Positions 7,123-13,890 of a stretch of 16,210 bases of DNA are shown one piece after another. The position numbers and the translations under genes are program-made. The notes beneath the pieces were generated by a model. That model saw only the letters and a program-made list of their open reading frames with translations. It did not search any database and was not told where the DNA came from. Position 1 is the first letter of the stretch. Every line of letters starts with the position of its first letter. The stretch lies in the NCBI GenBank assembly GCA_937995985.1, contig CALKIR010000005.1, positions 1 to 16,210 of the forward strand. The letters are read 5' to 3'. This DNA is from an uncultured Alcaligenaceae bacterium. Its GTDB lineage: Bacteria > Pseudomonadota > Gammaproteobacteria > Burkholderiales > Burkholderiaceae_B.

Positions 7123-7521
7123 ATGAGTCAATCAGATGAGCAAGTACATTTGCCACCTATTCCAGCCAAGCGCTATTTTACTATTGGTGAGGTCAGTGAG
7201 CTTTGTGGGGTGAAACCCCATGTCCTGCGCTATTGGGAGCAGGAGTTCACTCAATTGCGTCCAGTAAAACGGCGTGGTAACAGACGATATTATCAGCACC
7301 ATGAGGTATTGCTCATTCGCCGTATTCGACATCTATTGTACGATGAAGGCTTCACTATTAATGGCGCCCGCAATAGGCTAGGAGATACACATGCTGTAGA
7401 GCATAATCCAGATGCTGCCGTACGTCTGAGTGGTGATGAGCTACAGCGTTTAAGACGTGATTTAAGCACAATTGAGGCTGAACTCACTCAGGTATTAACA
7501 CAAGTAACCATTGACACCTAG
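7123..7521 (+). CDS. MerR-family transcriptional regulator linked to ihfA
   Basis: This 132-residue protein has an N-terminal MerR winged helix-turn-helix: FTIGEVSELCGVKPHVLRYWE at about residues 19-39 and the wing with KRRGNRRYY at 49-57, followed by a dimerisation coiled coil at about 103-128. It lacks a long effector domain and the cysteine pattern of metal-sensing MerR proteins, so its signal is unknown. The same short MerR-like gene follows ihfA in many beta- and gammaproteobacteria, and its role there is poorly defined. Start ATG 7123 is three bases after the ihfA stop, with GGGCGGGGG upstream as a possible binding site. The DUF455 gene begins three bases after its stop, so the three are probably cotranscribed. 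Confidence 0.9.
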   Translation: MSQSDEQVHLPPIPAKRYFTIGEVSELCGVKPHVLRYWEQEFTQLRPVKRRGNRRYYQHHEVLLIRRIRHLLYDEGFTINGARNRLGDTHAVEHNPDAAVRLSGDELQRLRRDLSTIEAELTQVLTQVTIDT

Positions 7522-7524
7522 GCT

Positions 7525-8352
7525 ATGACGGTAGGGACCCAAACGCTTAGAGAGCAGGCCTTGGCTGCTTTGTTATTGACTGATCCTCAAGAAAAATCAC
7601 AGGCAGTACGTGCCATGCATGCTCGAATGTCGATGCCGGTAGGGGAATCTATAGTCATAGCTGAACCCCAGCAGGGGATTCCTGGTCGTCCTGAGCGTCC
7701 TCAAATAGTTGACCCGCGACAAGTCAAACAACGCAGCATGCATACTGTAGAGGGGCGTGCGGCGCTTCTCCATGCCTTAGCACATATAGAGTTTAATGCC
7801 ATTAATCTAGCTCTAGACATTATTTGGCGTTATGCAGCGCTGCCCACACAGTTTTATGGTGATTGGTTACAAGTTGCCTACGAGGAGGTATACCACTTTA
7901 ACTTACTCGATGAGCACCTGCAGCGCTTGGGTTTTTCTTATGGTGATTTTCCAGCCCATGATGGCTTGTGGGATATGGCAGAGCGCACACGCCATGATCT
8001 GATTGCTCGCTTAGCGATGGTGCCGCGGACCCTTGAGGCCAGAGGTCTGGATGCCTGCCCAGTGATGCGCGCAAAGTTGGCTCAGGCAGGAGATCATGCT
8101 GCAGCCGAAATTTTGGATATTATTTTGCGTGATGAGGTCGGGCATGTTGCGGTTGGAAACCGCTGGTATCGGTGGGCATGTGCACAGCATGCCCTAGATC
8201 CCGAGAAGAAATATCCGCGTCTGGCCAAAGAATACCGCGCTCCTCGCTTTAGAGGCCCCTTAAACATAGAGGCTCGGCGCGAGGCAGGATTTACTGAAAC
8301 TGAAATTCAGTATTTTATTAACAAGCATGCAGCGGATCATCAGCAGGCCTAA
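7525..8352 (+). CDS. DUF455 ferritin-like domain protein
   Basis: This 275-residue protein matches the DUF455 family, which has a four-helix ferritin-like fold related to MiaE-type diiron enzymes. Likely metal ligands are E89 (HIEFNAINLALD), E120 and H124 (EEVYHF), E171 and E204 with H207 (RDEVGH), giving the two EXXH-type pairs expected for a diiron site. The family has no settled function; oxidation or oxygen handling is inference from the fold. There is a proline-rich segment around residues 53-64 (PGRPERPQIVDP). The start ATG 7525 follows the merR stop by three bases and lacks a clear Shine-Dalgarno site, suggesting translational coupling. Its stop overlaps by four bases the stop of the opposing sigma/anti-sigma gene, leaving no room for a terminator between them. 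Confidence 0.88.
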   Translation: MTVGTQTLREQALAALLLTDPQEKSQAVRAMHARMSMPVGESIVIAEPQQGIPGRPERPQIVDPRQVKQRSMHTVEGRAALLHALAHIEFNAINLALDIIWRYAALPTQFYGDWLQVAYEEVYHFNLLDEHLQRLGFSYGDFPAHDGLWDMAERTRHDLIARLAMVPRTLEARGLDACPVMRAKLAQAGDHAAAEILDIILRDEVGHVAVGNRWYRWACAQHALDPEKKYPRLAKEYRAPRFRGPLNIEARREAGFTETEIQYFINKHAADHQQA

Positions 8353-9740
8353 TTATTATTGAAAGCTGCTGGTGCGGCCTCATCGAAAGCCCCCAAGCGA
8401 ACGACCCGACCCATAAATAATATCGGTCCCTGAGGCTCATTGGTTTGAGCACGCCCCGATTGCTCTAAAGTCATTTCAAACAATTGGCCCTCCTGTACCG
8501 AGCCAATGACGTCGGATGTGAGGGTCACGGGCTGATTGGGATCGATAAGTCCTAATGAGCGTATATGTGAATCATGGGGATATCTGGTCCACAGATGTAC
8601 TTGTTCATTGTCTCTAAGCTCGGTAGGCACCAGCGGACTTAATAAAACCTGATCTTGAGGGTCAACGCTCAGCACCCAACCCGGGGTTGCGCTGTGACCT
8701 GGAGCTTGTAAAACGGCTCCCAGCCGAGGGGCCATTTGTATAATTTCTATCGGAGGGGGTTTGGGTACGGAGTACCCTATTAATAAGCCCAAAATCAGAA
8801 TTAAATTTACTAAGGCAAATAGTTTCCACTGTTTGGTAGCTCGTTGTTGCTTATGAAGTGCAGTATTAAGCTGACTGAGCTGCGTGCTGTCTGAGGGGGA
8901 ACGGTCTGCTCCTAAAGCCACAGCCTCTTTTTTTAAAACATGATTGGCAGTCGAGATAGAAGCAGAGTGTGGGGGGGTGTTAGGGGGGAAGTGTATACCC
9001 AGCTGGGTTTCCAGCTGCTTTAACCAGTGTTCATTGACAGTTACTCGAGGCAAAAACTGACAGCAGTCCGCGCATAAAGCTTCCCAGCGCAGAGCGTCTG
9101 CCATTGCATTTGGGTCAGACTGACGTTGCTGCTGAAGGGCTGCCTGATTTGTTTGAGGACGTAAGCTCTCAATGCAGGCCAGTGCATTATTGGCTTGCCA
9201 GCGTAGATCATTGCTTTTCCAAGGGCCCAGCATGGAGCTCAGCTCATAACAGGCATGTTGAATTTGTTGCTCAATAGCCTCTTTGGGTAGATCGGTATGC
9301 ATCCTACTGAGTTCAGTATCCCAAGCAAATAAATACCGTCCAAGCAGTAATTTTTGTTGTATCGCAGATAACCCCCGAAAAGCATTGATAAAAGTAGAGT
9401 CGGGAATAGAGGTATTTAAGAGTTGGTCAACAGAAGGAGCTACAGCACGTTGGAAACGTGTTGAGCCGAGTGCTTGAGCTAAACGATAGCGAAAAATAGA
9501 TACTATCCACCCGAAAGCATCCCCTTGGGAAGGATGGTAGAGGTTAGCGTGTTGCCAAACCAAAGCAAAACTATCTAAGGTGAGCTGTTCGGCATGCGGT
9601 TTGGTAAAGAGCCCACACGCATAGCGGTGGAGCGTTGGGCCGTGGAGATTAATGAGAGTACGTAAGCTGCCTGGATCTTTTTGGGCACAACGTTGTAACA
9701 GGCTAGCAACATCATCAGTATGCGTGCTTGATAAGCTCAT
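8349..9740 (-). CDS. Single-chain ECF sigma-like / RskA-type anti-sigma fusion protein
   Basis: This 463-residue ORF joins two functions normally encoded by adjacent genes. Residues 12-95 resemble ECF sigma region 2 (RYACGLFTKPHAEQLTLDSF, then LVWQHANLYHPSQGDAFGWI), but the usual acidic core-binding motif is weak. Residues 117-171 look like a degenerate region 4 (FRGLSAIQQKLLLGRYLF, ELSRMHTDLPKEAIEQQI). Residues 180-246 match the cytoplasmic RskA segment (DPNAMADALRWEA, LPRVTVNEHWLKQLETQLG). One membrane helix lies at about 306-324 (KLFALVNLILILGLLIGY), then an RskA-like outer domain at 338-448 (PGWVLSVDPQDQVLL, VHLWTRYP, IRSLGLID, GPILFMGRV). It would sit in the inner membrane with the sigma part in the cytoplasm. 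Start ATG 9740 has no Shine-Dalgarno site; no upstream in-frame start was seen within about 40 bases. RskA identity is fairly sure; sigma activity is uncertain. Confidence 0.75.
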   Translation of the reverse strand: MSLSSTHTDDVASLLQRCAQKDPGSLRTLINLHGPTLHRYACGLFTKPHAEQLTLDSFALVWQHANLYHPSQGDAFGWIVSIFRYRLAQALGSTRFQRAVAPSVDQLLNTSIPDSTFINAFRGLSAIQQKLLLGRYLFAWDTELSRMHTDLPKEAIEQQIQHACYELSSMLGPWKSNDLRWQANNALACIESLRPQTNQAALQQQRQSDPNAMADALRWEALCADCCQFLPRVTVNEHWLKQLETQLGIHFPPNTPPHSASISTANHVLKKEAVALGADRSPSDSTQLSQLNTALHKQQRATKQWKLFALVNLILILGLLIGYSVPKPPPIEIIQMAPRLGAVLQAPGHSATPGWVLSVDPQDQVLLSPLVPTELRDNEQVHLWTRYPHDSHIRSLGLIDPNQPVTLTSDVIGSVQEGQLFEMTLEQSGRAQTNEPQGPILFMGRVVRLGAFDEAAPAAFNNN

Positions 9741-9779
9741 AAGAAAGAGTGGAGGTTCTGGCGGTCTGTAAATAAGGGT

Positions 9780-9809
9780 TTGACTTAAACAGTACCAAAG
9801 AGGTACTAT
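9780..9809 (+). promoter_or_regulatory. Promoter of the rrf2-suf operon
   Basis: TTGACT (9780-9785, 5 of 6) is 18 bases from TACTAT (9804-9809, 4 of 6). Transcription would begin near 9816, about 29 bases before the regulator ATG. The poor -10 box fits a regulated promoter. On the opposite strand, TATAGT (9805-9810 read in reverse) is a possible -10 for the divergent sigma/anti-sigma gene, but no good -35 accompanies it. Confidence 0.6.
9791..9807. promoter_or_regulatory. Inverted repeat operator inside the suf promoter
   Basis: AGTACC (9791-9796) and GGTACT (9802-9807) are perfect inverted arms separated by AAAGA. The repeat fills the spacer and overlaps the -10 box, so a bound dimer would block RNA polymerase. 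It is the natural candidate for the site of the Rrf2 regulator encoded just downstream, giving autoregulation of the whole operon. The match to a defined Rrf2 motif is inference. Confidence 0.65.
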
Positions 9810-9844
9810 ATCTGTAATTTAAACAGGAACGGCTAGCGGATATT

Positions 9845-10333
9845 ATGTTGCGCATTAGCAAAATTATTGACTACGGCACACTCATCCTAACGCATATGGG
9901 CAATGATCCAGGGCGCATATTTAGTGCGTCGGAATTGGCCCAAACGCTTGGGTTAGGTCAGCCAACAGTGAGCAAAGTGCTCAAGCTGCTCAATCAGAGC
10001 AATATTGTAGTCAGTACACGTGGTGCTCATGGCGGTTATAGCCTAGCACGGCCCGCGTCAGAAATCAGCATTGCGCAAATAATTGATGCACTGGATGACC
10101 AGCCTTTTGGCCTGACCGAGTGTGTCGCTACGCCAGGGGCCTGCGCCGTCGAGTCTGATTGCCAAGTACGCAGTAATTGGCAGCAAATTAGTGACATTGT
10201 ACGCCGAACTCTTGAAGATGTCAGCGTGGCGGATATGCTAACCCCCACAGTCACAGAACACCCACTCACACACCAACCTGGCGCATCCCAAGACCAGCGT
10301 GGTGCAAGCACATCTAATGTGGAGTTATCCTAA
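9845..10333 (+). CDS. Rrf2-family iron-sulfur cluster regulator of the suf operon
   Basis: This 162-residue protein is an Rrf2/IscR-type regulator of the SUF-associated subgroup. The N-terminal winged helix-turn-helix spans about residues 1-80 (SASELAQTLGLGQPTVSKVL, then RGAHGGYSLARP). Three cysteines at C93, C100 and C106 (ECVATPGACAVESDCQ) match the cluster-ligand pattern, so it probably holds a [2Fe-2S] cluster and reports cluster supply. The conserved RSNWQQISDIVRRTLEDVSVADM follows. About 30 residues of low-complexity tail after residue 130 (TEHPLTHQPGASQDQRGAS) exceed the usual family length. The binding site upstream is weak (AGCGGA at 9835-9840). Its stop and the sufB start share one base (TAATG), so they are coupled. 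It probably represses its own operon through the repeat at 9791-9807. Confidence 0.92.
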   Translation: MLRISKIIDYGTLILTHMGNDPGRIFSASELAQTLGLGQPTVSKVLKLLNQSNIVVSTRGAHGGYSLARPASEISIAQIIDALDDQPFGLTECVATPGACAVESDCQVRSNWQQISDIVRRTLEDVSVADMLTPTVTEHPLTHQPGASQDQRGASTSNVELS

Positions 10334-11781
10334 TGAGTACTGTTAACGAACACCTTGATTCTTTCCTCGATCGCAAATACGAGGCGGGGTTTGTTACCGA
10401 TATTGAGTCTGTGGTGATCCCCAAAGGTTTAAATGAGGACACCATACGCTTAATTTCTGCAAAAAAGAAAGAGCCCGAGTTTATGCTCGAGTGGCGCTTA
10501 AATGCTTATAAACAGTGGCTGGAAATGACCCCTCCGACTTGGTCGGTGGTTGAGTATCCTCCCATTGATTTCCAAGACATCAGTTACTATGCTGCGCCTA
10601 AGAGCAAAGAAGATGGTCCCAAGAGCTTGGACGAGGTTGATCCAGAGCTATTGCGTACTTACGAAAAGCTTGGGGTCCCGCTGCATGAGTGGGAGCGCTT
10701 AGCGGGTGTGGCCGTGGATGCAGTTTTTGATTCGGTGTCTGTGGCAACAACCTTTCGCAAGCAGCTCGAAGAAATAGGTATTATTTTCTGTTCCTTTTCA
10801 GAGGCTGTACGTGAATACCCTGAGCTCGTTAAAAAGTATTTGGGCACTGTAGTTCCCCCAAGTGATAATTTTTATGCCGCCTTAAACTCAGCGGTATTTT
10901 CTGATGGCTCCTTTGTATACATACCTAAGGGAGTCAAGTGCCCCATGGAGCTATCTACTTATTTCCGTATCAACTCACCTGACACTGGTCAGTTTGAGCG
11001 AACCCTGATCATTGCTGAAGAAGGGTCATACGTGAGCTATCTAGAAGGCTGTACGGCACCAATGCGAGATGAAAATCAGCTGCATGCAGCCGTGGTTGAG
11101 TTGATTGCCTTAGATGATGCCAAGATTAAATACTCTACCGTTCAGAATTGGTATCCCGGTGATGAGAATGGGGTTGGGGGGATTTACAATTTTGTGACCA
11201 AGCGAGGTGAGTGTCGCGGTGCCCGCTCTCATATTTCATGGACTCAGGTAGAGACAGGCTCGGCCATTACGTGGAAATACCCCAGCGTGGTATTGCGTGG
11301 GGATGATTCGGTAGGTGAGTTTTATTCAGTTGCTCTGAGCAATCACCGTCAACAGGCGGATACAGGCACCAAAATGATCCACATTGGCAAGAACACCACC
11401 AGCACCATTATTTCCAAAGGGATTTCAGCTGGGCATGGTTTAAATACCTACCGTGGCCTTGTGCGGGTAGCCCCGACTGCAGACAATGCACGCAACTTTA
11501 CTCAGTGCGATTCGCTGTTGATTGGTAAAACCTGTTCTGCGCACACCTTTCCTGTAGTTGAGGTGCAGAACCCCACTGCTAATGTAGAGCACGAAGCAAC
11601 AGCATCCCGTATTGGTGAGGATCAGCTGTTTTACGCCATGCAACGAGGCATTAGTGCCGAGGATGCCGTATCAATGATTGTCAACGGCTATTGCAAGGAA
11701 GTCATTAAAGAATTGCCCATGGAGTTTGCTGTAGAAGCGCAAAACTTACTAGGGGTCAGCCTCGAAGGCAGTGTTGGTTAA
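10333..11781 (+). CDS. sufB: Fe-S cluster assembly scaffold SufB
   Basis: This 482-residue protein is SufB, the core of the SufBCD scaffold that builds iron-sulfur clusters in the cytoplasm. The C-terminal beta-helix region carries FTQCDSLLIG with C392, which aligns with E. coli Cys405, and VEHEAT with E421, which aligns with Glu434. SRIGEDQLFYAMQRGISAED and the tail EFAVEAQNLLGVSLEGSVG are family signatures. The N-terminal half has the SufB-specific YYAAPK and IPKGVKCPMELSTYFRIN segments. The length is close to E. coli SufB (495). GGAG at 10321-10324 is the ribosome binding site, lying within the end of the regulator gene. sufC begins 13 bases after its stop. Confidence 0.97.
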   Translation: MSTVNEHLDSFLDRKYEAGFVTDIESVVIPKGLNEDTIRLISAKKKEPEFMLEWRLNAYKQWLEMTPPTWSVVEYPPIDFQDISYYAAPKSKEDGPKSLDEVDPELLRTYEKLGVPLHEWERLAGVAVDAVFDSVSVATTFRKQLEEIGIIFCSFSEAVREYPELVKKYLGTVVPPSDNFYAALNSAVFSDGSFVYIPKGVKCPMELSTYFRINSPDTGQFERTLIIAEEGSYVSYLEGCTAPMRDENQLHAAVVELIALDDAKIKYSTVQNWYPGDENGVGGIYNFVTKRGECRGARSHISWTQVETGSAITWKYPSVVLRGDDSVGEFYSVALSNHRQQADTGTKMIHIGKNTTSTIISKGISAGHGLNTYRGLVRVAPTADNARNFTQCDSLLIGKTCSAHTFPVVEVQNPTANVEHEATASRIGEDQLFYAMQRGISAEDAVSMIVNGYCKEVIKELPMEFAVEAQNLLGVSLEGSVG

Positions 11782-11785
11782 GGAG
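11781..11785 (+). promoter_or_regulatory. Ribosome binding site deciding the sufC start
   Basis: AGGAG lies nine bases before ATG 11795 and starts on the last base of the sufB stop. The in-frame GTG at 11771 lies inside sufB upstream of this site and is rejected. Confidence 0.75.
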
Positions 11786-11794
11786 TACGATTCA

Positions 11795-12559
11795 ATGTTA
11801 AATATTAAAAACCTTAAAGCGTCTGTAGACGGGAAAACCATTTTACAAGGTGTTGATCTACAGGTCAGACCTGGGGAAGTTCATGCGCTGATGGGGCCGA
11901 ACGGCTCAGGCAAGAGTACTTTGGCACAAGTGTTAGCCGGCCGAGAAGACTATGTTATTGAGGACGGTAGTGTTGAGTACTTAGGCCAAGATCTCCTGGC
12001 AATGGATATAGAAGAGCGGGCACGCAAGGGGATTTTCCTCGCTTTTCAATATCCTGTAGAAATTCCAGGTGTATCCAATGCATACTTCTTGCGTACAGCC
12101 GTTAATGCTGTGCGTCGCGAGCAAGGATTGCCCGAGCTCGATGCTATTGATTTCCTCAAGCAAGCAAAAGAGGAAATGAAGGCGGTTGAGATGCGAGAGG
12201 AGTTTTTGCATCGCTCAGTAAACGAGGGCTTTTCTGGAGGCGAGAAAAAACGCAATGAGATTTTGCAAATGTCCTTGCTGCAGCCCAAGTTAGCGATTTT
12301 AGATGAAACCGACTCCGGTTTGGATATTGACGCACTGCGTGTGGTTTCTGAAGGCGTTAATAAACTACGTTCTCCTGAACGTTCCATGCTAGTCATTACC
12401 CACTATCAGCGCTTGTTAGACTACATTGTTCCAGACTTTGTGCACGTGATTTATAAGGGGCGCATTGTTCGTTCTGGGGATGCTTCTTTGGCTAAAGAGC
12501 TTGAAGAGCATGGGTATGGCTGGATTGCAGAACAAGCACAGAAAGGAGCCACGGTATGA
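11795..12559 (+). CDS. sufC: Fe-S cluster assembly ATPase SufC
   Basis: This 254-residue protein is SufC, the ABC-type ATPase that drives conformational change in the SufBCD scaffold; it is soluble, not a transporter. Walker A is GPNGSGKST starting at residue 34, the ABC signature is FSGGEKKRNE, Walker B is LAILDETDSGLD, and the H-loop is VITHYQRLL. The Q-loop segment FLAFQYPVEIPGV is typical of SufC. The start at ATG 11795 was chosen for its AGGAG site and because MLNIKNLKA matches the family. Its stop overlaps the sufD start by four bases (ATGA), so SufC and SufD are translationally coupled. Confidence 0.97.
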   Translation: MLNIKNLKASVDGKTILQGVDLQVRPGEVHALMGPNGSGKSTLAQVLAGREDYVIEDGSVEYLGQDLLAMDIEERARKGIFLAFQYPVEIPGVSNAYFLRTAVNAVRREQGLPELDAIDFLKQAKEEMKAVEMREEFLHRSVNEGFSGGEKKRNEILQMSLLQPKLAILDETDSGLDIDALRVVSEGVNKLRSPERSMLVITHYQRLLDYIVPDFVHVIYKGRIVRSGDASLAKELEEHGYGWIAEQAQKGATV

Positions 12560-13890
12560 GCACATTACCAACATGGGTGAAAAGCTATGCGCATGCTCAT
12601 GAGCAGCGCGTACAGACTCAACCTTGGGTGAATGCGCTCCGTCAAGAGGCTTTAGCACGTTTTGCAGCAGAGGGGTGGCCTTCTCGCAAAATAGAGGCAT
12701 GGCGTCATACTTCCCTGTTGCCTATGGAGCAGCGTAGCTTTGAGTGGGCTCAAGATGATTTTGACCGCGCTGCTGTAGAGGCGCAAATTGAGCAAATCAA
12801 GAGCATTGATCCTCAAGGGCATTGGGCAGTTTTTGTCGATGGTCGATTGGATGAACAGCTCTCTGATTTCCAAGGATTTAATCCTAATGGGACCTGTATA
12901 AACGTTCAGGAGCTGTTAAGCAGTTCCGATGCAGCGCAGCAGGCACGCATCCAAGATAAATGGGGGCAGGCTACAGATGGCTTTACCACTCAGGCTTTAA
13001 ATCTAGCTTTTGCTGCACAAGGCATCTACGTTCATGTTCCTGCAGGGGTTAAAGTAGCAGAGACTTTGCATATTGTGCATGTTCATGCACAAGCCAATGT
13101 AGCAAGCTTTAGTCGCAGTATCTTTGATCTCGAAGATAATGCGCACCTCAAAGTAGTAGAGCATCATGTCAGCATTACCCAAGAGGGGGGGCTGAACAAT
13201 AGCATGAGTCGAGCTTGGGTTGGGGCGCATGGTAACTTTTTTCATATGCGCTTGCAGCGTGAAAATGAGCACAGTGTGCATTTGTCGGGCCTACAAGTGT
13301 TTCAAGAAACAAGCTCTCATGTAGAGACTCATTCTATTTCATTGGGTGCCGCATTAGGGCGCAGTGAAATAGAAACTAATTTCAATGGCGAGCATGGTTA
13401 TGCCCTATTAAATGGTTTGTACTTTGTTGATGGTCGTCGCCACATTGATCACAATACAGTGATGAACCATAACGTACCTAATTGCCATAGCCATGAGTAT
13501 TTTCGCGGCATTATGGACGATCGCGGTAGAGGGGTATTCACTGGGCGTATTCGTGTTGCTGAAGGAGCTGACGGCACAGATGCCATTCAGCGCTCTGATA
13601 GCTTGTTGCTGGCCAAAATGGCCCGTGCAGATACTCGCCCTGAGCTTGAAATTTATGCAGATGATGTGAAATGTGCGCATGGCGCAACCGTAGGTAAGCT
13701 CGAAGAAGACAGTCTGTTCTATTTGCGAGCAAGAGGAATCGGTGCCGAACAAGCGCGTGATTTATTAATTTACGCCTTTGCTACCGAAGTCTTGGATCGC
13801 ATCAAGCCCGCTCATCTCAAAAAAGCTGCCACCAAAGGGGTACAAGAGCTCCTTCCGGGTGGTTTGGAAATTGCTCAGGAGCAATTATGA
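12556..13890 (+). CDS. sufD: Fe-S cluster assembly protein SufD
   Basis: This 444-residue protein is SufD, the SufB paralogue that completes the SufBC2D complex and is linked to iron acquisition during cluster building. The N-terminal helical part (about 1-110) includes PSRKIEAWRHTSL, typical of SufD. The beta-helix core shows GVFTGRIRVAEGADGTDAIQ and RADTRPELEIYADDVKCAHGATVG, with H375 in the KCAHGAT motif matching the functional histidine known in E. coli SufD (His360 by my alignment). AGGAG at 12544-12548 is the ribosome binding site. It is slightly longer than E. coli SufD (423). Its stop overlaps sufS by four bases. Confidence 0.96.
   Translation: MSTLPTWVKSYAHAHEQRVQTQPWVNALRQEALARFAAEGWPSRKIEAWRHTSLLPMEQRSFEWAQDDFDRAAVEAQIEQIKSIDPQGHWAVFVDGRLDEQLSDFQGFNPNGTCINVQELLSSSDAAQQARIQDKWGQATDGFTTQALNLAFAAQGIYVHVPAGVKVAETLHIVHVHAQANVASFSRSIFDLEDNAHLKVVEHHVSITQEGGLNNSMSRAWVGAHGNFFHMRLQRENEHSVHLSGLQVFQETSSHVETHSISLGAALGRSEIETNFNGEHGYALLNGLYFVDGRRHIDHNTVMNHNVPNCHSHEYFRGIMDDRGRGVFTGRIRVAEGADGTDAIQRSDSLLLAKMARADTRPELEIYADDVKCAHGATVGKLEEDSLFYLRARGIGAEQARDLLIYAFATEVLDRIKPAHLKKAATKGVQELLPGGLEIAQEQL

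Noticed and set aside
7522..7524. tRNA gene after the MerR gene
   Set aside because: Only three bases separate the MerR and DUF455 genes; no cloverleaf-like sequence fits anywhere nearby.
11771..11794. Longer SufC from GTG 11771
   Set aside because: The start lies within sufB without a ribosome binding site; AGGAG before ATG 11795 and family alignment favour the shorter form.
13408..13752. Reverse-strand ORFs inside sufD
   Set aside because: They overlap the conserved beta-helix and KCAHGAT region of SufD and look like antisense shadows.
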